A stretch of 64,000 nt of DNA, taken from an uncultured Alloprevotella sp. (GTDB taxonomy: Bacteria > Bacteroidota > Bacteroidia > Bacteroidales > Bacteroidaceae). The DNA is taken from NCBI GenBank assembly GCA_944322095.1, contig CALUNU010000001.1:248001-312000 (forward strand), in the 5' to 3' direction. A program made the position numbers and the translations under genes. The notes under the pieces are model-generated. The model saw nothing but the letters and a program-made list of their open reading frames with translations, did not search any database and was not told where the DNA came from. Numbering within the stretch: position 1 is the stretch's first letter; the number at the start of each line of letters is the position of its first letter. Below, one piece after another: positions 1 through 9,143 of the stretch.

Positions 1-1011
1 GCGGGCAACAACATCGGGGAAGATTATCTCTACGAGCTGTGCGAATATCTGAAAGGCCGTCGTTTTGGCGTAATAAATATATCCAAATCGGGTACGACGA
101 CGGAAACGGCTCTGGCTTTCCGTTTGTTGAAAAAGCAGTGCGAAGAGCAGCGAGGCGTGGAGACTGCCCGCAAGGTGATCGTGGCCGTTACCGATGCCCG
201 CAAGGGAGCTGCACGTGTTATGGCCGACAAGGAAGGCTATAAGAGCTTTATTATCCCCGACAATGTGGGAGGCCGTTTCTCCGTGCTGACGCCGGTGGGC
301 CTTCTTCCGGTTGCTTGTGCCGGGTTCGACATTCGCCAGCTGATGGCGGGGGCTGCCGATATGGAGAAGGCGTGTGCTCTGTCCGTGCCGATGGAGGAAA
401 ATCCTGCCTGCCTGTACGCTGCGGTGCGTAATGCGCTGTACAACGATGGCAAGAAGATTGAAATACTTGTCAACTTCCAGCCCAAATTGCATTACATGAA
501 CGAGTGGTGGAAGCAGCTTTATGGAGAAAGTGAAGGAAAGGATGGAAAAGGTATTTTCCCGGCCGCTGTCGACTTTACGACCGACCTTCATTCCATGGGG
601 CAGTGGATCCAGGAAGGGGAGCGCACAATTTTCGAGACGGTCGTTTCTGTTGAGACGCCGGCGCATGAGATGTATTTCCCTCACGACGACGAAAATCTGG
701 ATGGCCTGAACTTCTTGGAAGGCAAGCGCGTTGACGAAGTAAACAAGATGGCTGAGCTGGGAACGCAGCTGGCCCATGTTGACGGCGGGGTGCCCAATTT
801 GCGCATCTCCGTTCCCGAGCTGAACGAGTATTACCTCGGCCAGCTGATTTATTTCTTCGAACTGGGTTGCGGCATCAGCGGCAACGTTTTGGGAGTAAAC
901 GCCTTCAACCAGCCCGGCGTCGAGGCGTACAAGAAAAACATGTTTGCATTGCTCGGAAAACCGGGCTACGAGGAGGAAACTCAGAAAATGCAGGCGCGTT
1001 TGGCGAAATAA
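1..1011 (+). CDS. pgi: Glucose-6-phosphate isomerase, 5' end cut by window
   Basis: Interconverts glucose 6-phosphate and fructose 6-phosphate in the cytoplasm. The frame is open from base 1, so the N-terminal part lies outside the window; the ATG at 124 is internal. The phosphate-binding loop [10 protein letters not shown] is encoded at about 85-114. The C-terminal block with [17 protein letters not shown] and [16 protein letters not shown] carries the usual substrate-contacting Gln and the catalytic Lys region. The gene ends in TAA at 1009-1011, 15 bases before the HAD gene, so the two are probably co-transcribed. Identification is firm; only the start is unknown. Confidence 0.95.
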   Translation, partial: AGNNIGEDYLYELCEYLKGRRFGVINISKSGTTTETALAFRLLKKQCEEQRGVETARKVIVAVTDARKGAARVMADKEGYKSFIIPDNVGGRFSVLTPVGLLPVACAGFDIRQLMAGAADMEKACALSVPMEENPACLYAAVRNALYNDGKKIEILVNFQPKLHYMNEWWKQLYGESEGKDGKGIFPAAVDFTTDLHSMGQWIQEGERTIFETVVSVETPAHEMYFPHDDENLDGLNFLEGKRVDEVNKMAELGTQLAHVDGGVPNLRISVPELNEYYLGQLIYFFELGCGISGNVLGVNAFNQPGVEAYKKNMFALLGKPGYEEETQKMQARLAK

Positions 1012-1026
1012 AAAAACGTCTTTCGC

Positions 1027-1773
1027 ATGAAAGATCTTGCAGAAGTCTGGCAGCTGGCAAAAGCTGACTATCTGAAAAAGCATGGCTTCGGGGATATTTC
1101 CCTGAAAGCCGTGCTTTTTGATATGGACGGCGTTCTTTTCGATTCCATGCCGCTTCATGCGTCGTCATGGAGGCAGGTATGCCAACGTTTCGGGCTGCAT
1201 ATATCGCCCGATGAGGCCTATCGTTTCGAGGGTCGCACGGGTGCCTCAACCATCAACCTGCTTGTAAGGCGCGAATGGGGGCGCGACGCCACGCCCGAGG
1301 AGGTGCGCGACATTTACGAGGAAAAATGTAAGCTTTTCAACGCAGCTGGCGAAGCTCCGCAGATGCCGGGTGCCGAAGCGTTGCTGCAAAAGGTGCAGCG
1401 CGACGGACTTACAGCCTTGGTCGTGACGGGCAGCGGTCAGCTGTCGTTGCTTCGCCGTTTGGAGTCGAACTTTCCCGGAGTCTTTTCGGCAGAAAAAATC
1501 ATTTCGAGCAAGGATGTCGTTCACGGGAAGCCCTCGCCCGAGCCTTATCTGAAAGGTTTGGAAAAGGCAGGCGTCCGTCCGTGGGAAGCTCTTGTCGTTG
1601 AAAATGCTCCTTTGGGCGTGCGTGCCGGCGTTGCAGCCGGCGTGTTCACGGTGGCGCTCAACACGGGCCCCTTGCCCGACGCCGCTTTGCTCAACGAAGG
1701 GGCCAACGTGCTGTTTCCTTCCATGCAGGCTTTCTGCGATGCGTGGGAGGCATTTTATGCTTCGATCGGATAG
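1027..1773 (+). CDS. HAD superfamily hydrolase (subfamily IA, beta-phosphoglucomutase-like)
   Basis: Predicted cytoplasmic phosphatase or sugar-phosphate mutase of 248 aa. HAD motif I is FDMDGVLFDS with Asp32 as nucleophile and Asp34 as acid/base. A helical cap follows (about 45-110). The motif III region has SSKDVVHGKPSPEPY. Motif IV reads VVENAPLGVRAG, with Glu-Asn where many relatives have Glu-Asp. About 26 residues precede motif I, longer than in compact beta-PGMs. Its position 15 bases after pgi suggests sugar-phosphate metabolism or removal of a phosphorylated by-product, but the substrate cannot be read from sequence. Confidence 0.85.
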   Translation: MKDLAEVWQLAKADYLKKHGFGDISLKAVLFDMDGVLFDSMPLHASSWRQVCQRFGLHISPDEAYRFEGRTGASTINLLVRREWGRDATPEEVRDIYEEKCKLFNAAGEAPQMPGAEALLQKVQRDGLTALVVTGSGQLSLLRRLESNFPGVFSAEKIISSKDVVHGKPSPEPYLKGLEKAGVRPWEALVVENAPLGVRAGVAAGVFTVALNTGPLPDAALLNEGANVLFPSMQAFCDAWEAFYASIG

Positions 1774-1810
1774 CGCCGGATGGCGGTTCCGTTTTGTTCA
1801 AAAGTTTAAG

Positions 1811-1857
1811 GAAAAGGCTTCCCTCAGGCGGTTAACGTCGGGGAAGCCTTCTCTTTT
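1811..1857. terminator. Bidirectional intrinsic terminator
   Basis: Ten-base perfect stem AAGGCTTCCC (1814-1823) and GGGAAGCCTT (1841-1850), followed on the plus strand by CTCTTTTT and on the minus strand by TTTTCC. It lies between the convergent HAD gene and DUF1015 gene and probably ends both transcripts. Confidence 0.8.
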
Positions 1858-1872
1858 TCAGTTAGCGGGAGC

Positions 1873-3120
1873 TTAGTCGAGTTTATGGATGACCAGTCCG
1901 CTCCGCAACTTAGGTTCGAACCATGTGGCCTTGGGCGGCATGATTTTTCCGCTGTCGGCAATGTTCATGATCTGATCCATGCTGACGGGATAGAGGGCCA
2001 GGGCCATTTTCATTTCACCGGAATCCACTCTTTTCTGCAACTCTTCCAAGCCTCTGAGACCGCCGACAAAGTCGATGCGTTTGTCGGTGCGTAAGTCCTT
2101 GATGCCAAGGATTTCGTCCAGAATCAGGCGCGATGAGATGTCCACGTCGAGTACGCCGATGGGGTCCGAAGCATCGAACGTGCCCGGCCGGGCTGTCAGG
2201 CGGTACCAGTGGCCTTCCAGATAGAGCGAGAACTCGTGCAGGGCCTGAGGCTTATAGGGTTTCTCCCCCATGTCTGTCACCTCAAAGTTTTTCTCCACGG
2301 CTTCCAAGAATTCCTGCGGCGTTTTTCCGTTCAGGTCCTTCACCACGCGGTTGTAGTCCAAGATGGTCAGCTGATCGGAGGGGAAGCAGACGGCCATATA
2401 ATAATTATACTCCTCGTTGCCGGTGTTGTTGGGGTTGTTGCGGGCTTTCTCCACTCCCACCAAAGCTGCGGCTGCCGAGCGGTGATGGCCGTCTGCAATG
2501 TACAGAACATCCATTTGGTTGAATTGTTCCGTTATTTGCTGCTGGTCCGCTTTGTCGGCAATCACCCAGAACTGGTGGCGGAAGCCGTCGACGGGAGCTA
2601 TGAAGTCGTACTCGGGTTTGCTCTCCGCATACTTGTTAATGATGTCCGCCAGAACAGGGTTGGGCCGGTAGGCAAAAAATACGGGCTCGATGTTGGCGTT
2701 TGTCATACGCACGTGTTTCATCCGGTCCTCTTCTTTGTCTTTCCGGGTCAGCTCATGCTTTTTTATGTTGGCGTTCACGTAGTCGTCTATGTGGGCGCAC
2801 AGCACGATGCCATATTGCGTATGTCCGTTCATGGTCTGGGCATACAGGTAGTAGTTCTCTTCCTCGTCCTGTACGAGCCAGCCGTTTTCCTGGAATTTTC
2901 TGAATGCTTCGGCGCCGCTCTCGTAAACGCGCGGGTCATACTCGCTCGTTCCTTCCGGGAAGTTGATTTCGGGTTTGGTGATGTGATAGAGCGACTTTTC
3001 GTTCGCGCCTGCTTCTTTTCTCGCCTCTTCCGAGCTCAACACGTCGTAAGGCCGGCATTCTACGTCCTCCACCAGTTCCTGCGGGGGGCGGACGCCTTTG
3101 AATGGCTTGACTTTAATCAT
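1873..3120 (-). CDS. DUF1015 family protein, third gene of serine cluster
   Basis: 415 aa, no signal peptide or membrane segment. It starts MIKVKPFKGVRPP, typical of DUF1015 (COG4198), and has the family motif YIADGHHRSAAAA in the middle. It follows serA by 18 bases on the same strand, behind serC, so it is very probably co-transcribed with the first two enzymes of phosphoserine synthesis. No phosphoserine phosphatase (serB) gene is seen here. A role in serine metabolism is therefore reasonable; I have a vague memory of mutant-fitness work linking DUF1015 to serine synthesis but cannot confirm it. The biochemical activity is not deducible from the sequence. Confidence 0.85.
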   Translation of the reverse strand: MIKVKPFKGVRPPQELVEDVECRPYDVLSSEEARKEAGANEKSLYHITKPEINFPEGTSEYDPRVYESGAEAFRKFQENGWLVQDEEENYYLYAQTMNGHTQYGIVLCAHIDDYVNANIKKHELTRKDKEEDRMKHVRMTNANIEPVFFAYRPNPVLADIINKYAESKPEYDFIAPVDGFRHQFWVIADKADQQQITEQFNQMDVLYIADGHHRSAAAALVGVEKARNNPNNTGNEEYNYYMAVCFPSDQLTILDYNRVVKDLNGKTPQEFLEAVEKNFEVTDMGEKPYKPQALHEFSLYLEGHWYRLTARPGTFDASDPIGVLDVDISSRLILDEILGIKDLRTDKRIDFVGGLRGLEELQKRVDSGEMKMALALYPVSMDQIMNIADSGKIMPPKATWFEPKLRSGLVIHKLD

Positions 3121-3138
3121 ATCCCTTCTCCTTTCCTG

Positions 3139-4059
3139 CTATTTGTTCACTTGGAATGTCGTGTCGCCCGTTTTAAGGAAAGCTTCTATTTGTCGGGCTG
3201 CGGCTATGCCGGCGTTGATGTTGGCCTCCGACGTCTGAGCTCCCATTTTTTTAGGCGGAGCGAAATAGCGCATGCCGAATGTGCCGACAAAGCCCTCGTG
3301 ATCCGAAACTTTCAGGTCGGAATAATATTTCAGGTCCTCGCGTTCTTCAAGCACTTTCTTCAGGTCGGCTTCGTTGATGACCTCCTTGCGTGCCGTGTTC
3401 ACCAGGATGGCGCCTTTTTTCATCCGGCTCAGCAGCGCGTAGTTGATGCTTTCCTTCGTCTGGGCGTTGGCCGGGATGTGCAGGCTGACGATGTCGCATT
3501 GCTCGAAGAGTTCTTCTGCCGTTTTAGCCACGCGGAAACCAGCTTTGCTGATTTTTTCGGGATGGTTGGTCGGCGAGTAGGCCACCACTTCCATGCCGAA
3601 ACCCGTGGCTATCCGGGCCACGTTTTGTGCCACGGCTCCGAAGGCCATCAGACCTATCGTTTTGCCTTTCAGCTCGGTCCCGGTTTTTCCGTTAAACTGC
3701 GAGCGGACGGCAAACAGCAGCAGGCCAAACACGAGTTCGGCCACGGCGTTCGAGTTTTGTCCGGGCGTATTCATCACGACGATGCCTTTCTCCGAAGCTG
3801 CTTTCAGATCGATGTTGTCGTAGCCGGCTCCTGCGCGCACCACAATTTTCAGTTGTGCGGCTGCGGCCAGCACTTCGGCGTCTACGATGTCGCTGCGCAC
3901 AATCAGGGCGTCGGCATCTTTCACGGCATCCAGCAGCTGTTGTTTTTCCGTGTATTTTTCCAGCAGGGCCAGTTCGTCTCCGTTCTGCTTTACGACGTCG
4001 GAGATACCTTGAATGGCAACGGGTGCAAATGGTTTTTCAGTAGCAACTAATACTTTCAT
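3139..4059 (-). CDS. serA: D-3-phosphoglycerate dehydrogenase, short form without ACT domain
   Basis: Oxidises 3-phosphoglycerate to 3-phosphohydroxypyruvate, the first step of serine synthesis. 306 aa, so it lacks the C-terminal ACT/ASB regulatory domains of longer SerA proteins. Visible are GAGYDNIDL, the NAD-binding segment around GLMAFGAVAQNVARIA, and the catalytic Arg in NTARKEVINEADL. Where most 2-hydroxyacid dehydrogenases have the catalytic His of PHIGAST, this protein has PKKMGAQT, placing Lys271 there. That matches the lysine-type (type III_K) phosphoglycerate dehydrogenases described for Entamoeba. The gene is 118 bases behind serC, with a long inverted repeat between them. Confidence 0.93.
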   Translation of the reverse strand: MKVLVATEKPFAPVAIQGISDVVKQNGDELALLEKYTEKQQLLDAVKDADALIVRSDIVDAEVLAAAAQLKIVVRAGAGYDNIDLKAASEKGIVVMNTPGQNSNAVAELVFGLLLFAVRSQFNGKTGTELKGKTIGLMAFGAVAQNVARIATGFGMEVVAYSPTNHPEKISKAGFRVAKTAEELFEQCDIVSLHIPANAQTKESINYALLSRMKKGAILVNTARKEVINEADLKKVLEEREDLKYYSDLKVSDHEGFVGTFGMRYFAPPKKMGAQTSEANINAGIAAARQIEAFLKTGDTTFQVNK

Positions 4060-4077
4060 TTTGTTTCTCTTTTAAGA

Positions 4078-4167
4078 GGCAAGCAAATAAGCCGTTCGCC
4101 CACGTATTATCTTTCTTATTGGAAAGAAAAAGAGATAAAAGGGCGAGGAGCGGCCTATTTGCTTGCC
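4078..4167. promoter_or_regulatory. Long stem-loop between serC and serA
   Basis: Imperfect inverted repeat. The left arm (4078-4101) begins GGCAAGCAAATAAGCCG; the right arm (4141-4167) ends CGGCCTATTTGCTTGCC. About 22 pairs form with few mismatches. The 39-base loop is AT-rich and can form a weaker inner stem (TATCTTTCT with AGAAA..AGATA). It sits in the serC-serA gap, with its proximal edge 19 bases upstream of the serA start. It could stabilise the serC message, act as an attenuator or recruit a processing enzyme. There is no T-run typical of an intrinsic terminator on the transcribed minus strand. Confidence 0.6.
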
Positions 4168-4177
4168 GAAATGTTTT

Positions 4178-5248
4178 TTAATGTTGAGCTTCAAATTCTT
4201 TCATGCAGGCCACGAGGGCTTCAACGCCTTCAACGGGCATGGCGTTGTAGCACGATGCGCGGAAGCCGCCTACGGAGCGGTGTCCCTTGATGCCCACCAT
4301 GCCTTTCGCACCGGCAAATTGCAGGAATTCGCTTTCGAGTTCCTTATATTCGTCGTTCATGACGAAGCAGATGTTCATGAGCGAGCGGTCTTCTGCGGCT
4401 GCCGTTCCTTTGAAGAGCTTGTTTCTGTCGATTTCCTCATACAGGATGGCGGCACGCTTTTGAGCCAGTTTTTCCATCTCGCCTACGCCGCCTTTCTCCT
4501 TGATCCAAAGCAGCGTTTGCAGGGCGCAGTAGATGGGAACGACGGGGGGCGTGTTAAACATGGAGCCCTTGTCGATGTGTGTGCGGTAGTCGAGCATCGT
4601 AGGTATCGGGCGCGTCACTTTTCCCAAGATGTCGTCGCGCACGATGACGAACGTAACGCCGGCCATCGAGAGGTTCTTTTGTGCTCCGCCGTAAATCAAG
4701 GCATATTTTGAAACGTCAATCGGGCGAGAGAAGATGTCGGACGACATATCGGCCACCAAAGGTACGGGCGAGTCGAGGTCCTTGCGGATTTCCGTTCCGT
4801 AAATGGTGTTGTTCGTCGTGATATGGAAATAATCGGCGTCCGCAGGAACGGTATAGTCCTTGGGTATGTAGGTATAGTTTTGTTCGGCCGACGATGCCAC
4901 CTCAACCACTTCGCCGAAGAGCTTGGCTTCTTTCAGCGCTTTCTTGGCCCATACGCCGGTGTTGAGATAGGCGGCCTTTTTTTCCAAGAGGTTATAGGGC
5001 ACCATGCAGAACTGCAAGCTGGCACCGCCGCCCAAGAACAATACGGAGTAGCCCTCCGGGATGTTCAGGATTTCCTTGAAGAGTGCCTGGGCTTGATCCA
5101 TAACGGCCTGGAAGTCCTTTGAACGGTGGCTGATTTCCATTAACGACAAACCGATACCTTGAAAATCCTTGCAGGCTTCTGCTGTAGCGTTGATTACTTG
5201 CGGGGGCAGAATGGAGGGACCGGCCCCGAAATTATACTTTTTTGCCAT
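4178..5248 (-). CDS. serC: Phosphoserine aminotransferase
   Basis: PLP enzyme that transaminates 3-phosphohydroxypyruvate to phosphoserine; also acts in pyridoxine synthesis in some bacteria. 356 aa, normal for the family. It begins [16 protein letters not shown], the usual SerC start. The PLP-binding Lys is in [13 protein letters not shown], and the C-terminus has [17 protein letters not shown], which contacts substrate phosphate. It is the first gene of a serC-serA-DUF1015 operon with a good promoter 41-72 bases upstream. Confidence 0.96.
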   Translation of the reverse strand: MAKKYNFGAGPSILPPQVINATAEACKDFQGIGLSLMEISHRSKDFQAVMDQAQALFKEILNIPEGYSVLFLGGGASLQFCMVPYNLLEKKAAYLNTGVWAKKALKEAKLFGEVVEVASSAEQNYTYIPKDYTVPADADYFHITTNNTIYGTEIRKDLDSPVPLVADMSSDIFSRPIDVSKYALIYGGAQKNLSMAGVTFVIVRDDILGKVTRPIPTMLDYRTHIDKGSMFNTPPVVPIYCALQTLLWIKEKGGVGEMEKLAQKRAAILYEEIDRNKLFKGTAAAEDRSLMNICFVMNDEYKELESEFLQFAGAKGMVGIKGHRSVGGFRASCYNAMPVEGVEALVACMKEFEAQH

Positions 5249-5288
5249 GATTGTAAGTGTAAAGAAATGAATGTTTTTATCTTCATGG

Positions 5289-5320
5289 CGAATGTAGGAC
5301 GTTTATTCTTCACCTGCAAA
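5289..5320 (-). promoter_or_regulatory. Promoter of the serC-serA operon
   Basis: On the minus strand, TTTG at 5320-5317 is followed by a 20-base spacer and TACATTCG at 5296-5289. This fits the Bacteroidetes sigma-ABfr pattern TTTG-N19-21-TAnnTTYG. The start site would be near 5282, giving a leader of about 35 bases. Confidence 0.75.
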
Positions 5321-5463
5321 CAAAAAAACATGTTTTTAGGCAGCTTCTTGCGCAAAATGCCCGAAAATGTACCTTTTCCTGCCGGCATCCGCTGGCGGTA
5401 TGCCAAGTTTGCAAGACCGAGTTGCCAATTTAGATGTGACAATACAAGCAACGCAGCGGGCGC

Positions 5464-6390
5464 TTATACGAATAAATGAAAAATTCTCCACAGGCCGCGC
5501 ACGTTTTGTCCAGCAGCGGCGAGAAGAGCGGCCGCAAGCGTGCGGAAGCCCCGCCCGACGGGCAGGCCGGCCACCGCGCGGAGCGTCAGGGCTGCCTCGA
5601 CCGTCAGGCCCGATGCGAGATATTGCCCGGCCAGCAGGGTGCTTTTTGCGTACAGGGCCTTGCAGGCTCGTTGTTTTTCCCGCCCCTCTGTCGCCAGGCG
5701 GTCGATGTCCGCTCTCACGGCGGCGATGCTTTGCAGCAACGGCCTGAAATCGCGGGCAATGCTCTGCCCCGAAATGCTGTCGGCGTGCTGATGGATGCGG
5801 TGGAAGTGCTTATCCCTGATCCATCGCAGGCGGGGGGCAGAAAGCAGGAGGCGGGTGCCCATTTCCCAGTCGTTCCAGCGGGGCAAGGCCTCGTTCCAGC
5901 CACCACATTTCTCGAAAAAGCTTTTTCGCACGATGTAGCTTTGCGTCGAAAGCATGGAGGTGAGGATGTGGTCGGCTGCCGATGCCGTATAATATGCGTT
6001 GCGGTTCACCTGCCGGCCGTCGGGCATCACCATGGTGGTCGGGGCGCAGACCATGTCGGCCGGCAGCAGGCTGACGGCCTCTTCCAAAAACGTTTCGCCC
6101 ATTTCGTCATCGCTGTCGAAGAAGTAAAGATATTCCCCCCGGGCCGTCTGTGCTCCTTTGTTGCGGCAGGCACAGCAGCCCCGCTTGGCTTCGTCCAGGC
6201 AGACCACGCTGAAACCGGCCGCATGGTGTTCTTCTTTAAACGCCATGCACAGCCGGCGCGAACTGTCGGCCGAGCCGTTGTCCACCAGTACGATTTCGAG
6301 CGGGCGATACGTCTGCTGCACCAGCGAGCGGAACAGGCGGGGCAGGTATGCCGCGCGGTTGTAGACGGGGATGATGACGGAAACAAGCAT
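5464..6390 (-). CDS. Glycosyltransferase family 2, last gene of glycan operon
   Basis: 308 aa, starting MLVSVIIPVYNRAAYLPRLF, a classic GT2 (GT-A fold) N-terminus. The nucleotide-sugar site shows EIVLVDNGSAD and the metal-binding motif FFDSDDE. A longer upstream extension of the open frame runs through the neighbouring gene and has no GT character, so the ATG at 6390 is chosen. It lies 10 bases downstream of the previous glycosyltransferase. It probably adds a sugar to a surface polysaccharide, O-antigen or protein glycan; donor and acceptor are unknown. Confidence 0.88.
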   Translation of the reverse strand: MLVSVIIPVYNRAAYLPRLFRSLVQQTYRPLEIVLVDNGSADSSRRLCMAFKEEHHAAGFSVVCLDEAKRGCCACRNKGAQTARGEYLYFFDSDDEMGETFLEEAVSLLPADMVCAPTTMVMPDGRQVNRNAYYTASAADHILTSMLSTQSYIVRKSFFEKCGGWNEALPRWNDWEMGTRLLLSAPRLRWIRDKHFHRIHQHADSISGQSIARDFRPLLQSIAAVRADIDRLATEGREKQRACKALYAKSTLLAGQYLASGLTVEAALTLRAVAGLPVGRGFRTLAAALLAAAGQNVRGLWRIFHLFV

Positions 6391-6400
6391 GGCTTTGCGT

Positions 6401-7216
6401 TTAGCGCGGCGTCTTCGCGCGTGTTTTCCAGATGTAGGCGGCGCCGGCAAGCATGTCGGCCAGCGAGCGCAGGCGCCGGCCCCGGCGGATAAGGGGAGCG
6501 TGGCGCAGGATGCGCAGCAAGGCCGGCAGGGCAGGGTAGCAGTAGGCCAGCACGCCTCCCTTGGCACGGCGTACGGCTGCTTCCTCGTAAAACTTATGTC
6601 CCGTCGTGTGCGGGTTGTCCGTGGCGCAGAGCACGATGGGGAAGTAGACAATGCGCAGTCCGCCACGGCAGGCATCACACAGGAAAACCTCTTCCTCGCC
6701 GCAGCCCAGGCGTTCGGAGCCCAAGCCGAAGCGCTCGTCGAAGCGGGGCAGGGCGGGCGAGAGGCGGAGAGCCAGCTCGATAGACGTAAAGTATGTGCCC
6801 CGAGGACGTTTTGCATATTCGAACGGGGCGTCGGCATAGGCCTTGATGGGCTTTCCCCGCATGTCGGTAGCTTGGAAGCAGGCGATGTCGACGTCCGGGT
6901 GCTTGTCGAACACGGCGATGGCCCCTTCGAGCCCGGCGGCCGTATAGGTCACGTCGTCGTCGGCAATGACGGCCAGCTCCGTGCGGCAGAGGCCGAGGGC
7001 ATGGTTGCGGTTGGCCGAAAGGCCACGGCCGGGCAGGGGTTGAAAAGAGGCGTCGGGGCGCTCTTGCAGCCAGCGGGGGGGCTGCGGAGCCGCCGCTGAT
7101 GCGGGGCACTGGCAGGAAAAGACGTAGACCACGCCGTCGGCCGTGGGATATTGCTCCGGCCGCAGCGTGTCCAGGCGGTCGCTCATGGTGCAAACCAATA
7201 CGCTCAGGCGCTCCAT
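6401..7216 (-). CDS. Glycosyltransferase (GT2-like), paralogue of upstream gene
   Basis: 271 aa. The N-terminus MERLSVLVCTMSDRLDTL is a reduced GT-A start. The metal-binding region reads LAVIADDDVTY. Shared signature segments with the next gene upstream are GLSANRN, DERFGLG and CGEEE, so the two look like tandem duplicates. The C-terminal 60 residues are basic with hydrophobic patches and could sit on the inner membrane. It starts 7 bases after the previous gene and ends 10 bases before the following one. The exact substrate is unknown. Confidence 0.8.
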   Translation of the reverse strand: MERLSVLVCTMSDRLDTLRPEQYPTADGVVYVFSCQCPASAAAPQPPRWLQERPDASFQPLPGRGLSANRNHALGLCRTELAVIADDDVTYTAAGLEGAIAVFDKHPDVDIACFQATDMRGKPIKAYADAPFEYAKRPRGTYFTSIELALRLSPALPRFDERFGLGSERLGCGEEEVFLCDACRGGLRIVYFPIVLCATDNPHTTGHKFYEEAAVRRAKGGVLAYCYPALPALLRILRHAPLIRRGRRLRSLADMLAGAAYIWKTRAKTPR

Positions 7217-7223
7217 CCTTTGT

Positions 7224-8030
7224 CTATTTGGTCCGCCGGATGTAGTTGATGCCTTCGATGAGGTGGCGGAACATGGGCCAGAAGTGGCACATCTTCTGCG
7301 AGGCGGCGTTCATGGCAAAGCGCAGGCAAAGCCACCAGGCCCGCTTGCCATATTTATAATAGGTAATGGCCCCTTTGCTCCGCTGCACGCCGGCGTCGAC
7401 GTAGATGAGCGATTTTTTCAGCATCGTGGACGTCTCCACCACTTTTTCCGGGAAATAATAGATTTGCAGCTTGGCCTTGAAGGCGTCTTCCATCCATATT
7501 TCTTCCTCGCCGCAGGTCAGAAACTGCGTGCCCAGGCCGAAGCGTTCGTCAAAGCGCACGGTGCCCTGCACCTTGCTGCGGCGGCATGCCATCTCTATGA
7601 TGGAGATGGAATAGCACGGCTCGCTGTCGGTCAGCCGGCAGGCTTCCTCGGGATAGGCTTTCAGCAGTTTTCCCGTGTAGGTGCTGGCGCGCATGAACGC
7701 TACGTCCACCTCGGGATGCTCCGTGAAGAGACGGAAGATGTAGTCGAACGACTGTTCGCAGAAGCGGGTGTCGTCGTCGGCAAACATGATCAGGTCGGCC
7801 GTGGCCTTTTCCATGGCCAGGTTGCGGTTGGCCGAAAGTCCCTTGCCGTGGTGCTTGTAGAGGGTCACGTCGGGGCGCGAGCGCAACGACTTGGGTATGA
7901 GCTCCAAGTAGCGTTCATCGGTGTATTGGTACGAAATGACATAGCGTACGTCGGGGCGTACGGGGCGTAGCAATTCGTCAATTCGCACGATGCCCTTGTT
8001 CAAAGAGCAGATAAGGACGTCGAGGGTCAT
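7224..8030 (-). CDS. Glycosyltransferase (GT2-like)
   Basis: 268 aa, starting [20 protein letters not shown]. It carries [16 protein letters not shown], the metal-binding motif [11 protein letters not shown], and [17 protein letters not shown], which likely includes the catalytic acidic residues. The same segments in the same order occur in the next gene downstream. Its start overlaps the stop of the aminotransferase gene by 4 bases (ATGA type), which implies translational coupling. Likely role: transfer of the amino sugar made by the upstream genes, or a neighbouring sugar, onto a surface glycan. Confidence 0.82.
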   Translation of the reverse strand: MTLDVLICSLNKGIVRIDELLRPVRPDVRYVISYQYTDERYLELIPKSLRSRPDVTLYKHHGKGLSANRNLAMEKATADLIMFADDDTRFCEQSFDYIFRLFTEHPEVDVAFMRASTYTGKLLKAYPEEACRLTDSEPCYSISIIEMACRRSKVQGTVRFDERFGLGTQFLTCGEEEIWMEDAFKAKLQIYYFPEKVVETSTMLKKSLIYVDAGVQRSKGAITYYKYGKRAWWLCLRFAMNAASQKMCHFWPMFRHLIEGINYIRRTK

Positions 8031-9133
8031 TTTCTGAAAAGGTTGAGTGATTCTACGATGTAGTTAGTCTCGTCTGGCGTGAGCGTAGGGCCTATGGGCA
8101 GGCTCAGCTCGCAGGCCGCAGCCCGCTCGGCCTCGGGAAAGGACAGCCCGGCCATTGCGGCATAGGCCGGCTGCCGGTGTATCGGCCGGGGATAATGGGT
8201 CAGCGTCTGGATGCCGCGTTCGGCCAGATAGCTGTGCAGCTCTTCGCGGTGGCGGGTCAGCACGGGGTAGATGTGAAACACGCTGCCGGCCGTCCGGCCC
8301 CCGTATGGTGTCTGTATGAGCGGGTTGTCGATGTGGCTGCCATAGTAGGCGGCAATGGCCTGCCGCGCAGCGTTCTGCCGGTTCAGCTCCGGGAGCTTGA
8401 CGGCCAGCGCCGCCGCCTGCATTTCGTCCAGGCGGCTGTTCAGGCCCAGGTGCGTGTGCAGGTATTTTTCCTTTGCTCCGTAGTTGGCCAGTTCTCTCAC
8501 CCGTCGGGCCAGCTCTTCGTCGCTTGTGACGACGGCTCCCCCGTCGCCCAGCGCGCCCAGGTTTTTTCCGGGGTAGAAGCTGAAGGCGGCCGCGTCGCCC
8601 AGGCTGCCCGCCCGTCGTCTGTTATAGAGGGCGCCGTGGGCCTGGGCGCTGTCTTCCACAATTTTCAGGCCGTGGCGGGCGGCCACAGCGGCCAGGGCGT
8701 CCATGTTGCACACCTTGCCATACAGGTGTACGGGCAGCAGAGCGCGCGTGCGCGGCGTGACGGCCCGTTCGGCCGCCTGCGGGTCGATGAGAAAATCGTC
8801 GGCAGCGATGTCGCACAGCACCGGCGTGAGCCCTGCCCGCGACACGGCTTCGGCCGATGCGATGAAAGTGAAGGCAGGCACCACGATTTCGTCGCCCTCG
8901 TGCCATCCTTCCAGTTGCTTCATGGCAAGCAAAATCAGCGTGATGGCATCCAGTCCGTTGCCCACGCCGACGCAGTGGCGCGCGCCGCAGAAGCGGGCAA
9001 ACGCCGCTTCGAACCGGGCCGTTTCTTCGCCTTGGAGGTAACGGCCGGAGCGCACCGTACGGCCGATGGCCTCCGAAAGGAGCGGCTCGAACAGGGCGTT
9101 CGTTGCTTTCAGGTCGAGATAGGGTATGTTCAT
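8027..9133 (-). CDS. DegT/DnrJ/EryC1 sugar aminotransferase, FdtB-like
   Basis: 368 aa PLP-dependent aminotransferase of the sugar-nucleotide type. The N-terminus [15 protein letters not shown] is typical. Other segments are [33 protein letters not shown] and [17 protein letters not shown], with Lys190 as the Schiff-base lysine. Together with the FdtA-like ketoisomerase two genes upstream it fits synthesis of a dTDP-3-amino-3,6-dideoxyhexose (Fuc3N or Qui3N). Which epimer forms cannot be told. The dTDP-glucose enzymes RmlA and RmlB are not in this window and must be supplied from elsewhere. Confidence 0.9.
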   Translation of the reverse strand: MNIPYLDLKATNALFEPLLSEAIGRTVRSGRYLQGEETARFEAAFARFCGARHCVGVGNGLDAITLILLAMKQLEGWHEGDEIVVPAFTFIASAEAVSRAGLTPVLCDIAADDFLIDPQAAERAVTPRTRALLPVHLYGKVCNMDALAAVAARHGLKIVEDSAQAHGALYNRRRAGSLGDAAAFSFYPGKNLGALGDGGAVVTSDEELARRVRELANYGAKEKYLHTHLGLNSRLDEMQAAALAVKLPELNRQNAARQAIAAYYGSHIDNPLIQTPYGGRTAGSVFHIYPVLTRHREELHSYLAERGIQTLTHYPRPIHRQPAYAAMAGLSFPEAERAAACELSLPIGPTLTPDETNYIVESLNLFRK

Positions 9134-9143
9134 GTCGGTTGTT

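Noticed and set aside
2209..4050. Plus-strand open frame of 613 codons
   Set aside because: Antisense to the DUF1015 gene and serA, both clear families; the plus-strand product shows no family features.
6391..6837. N-terminal extension of the last glycosyltransferase
   Set aside because: Overlaps the previous glycosyltransferase out of frame and lacks GT features; ATG 6390 gives a canonical GT2 start.
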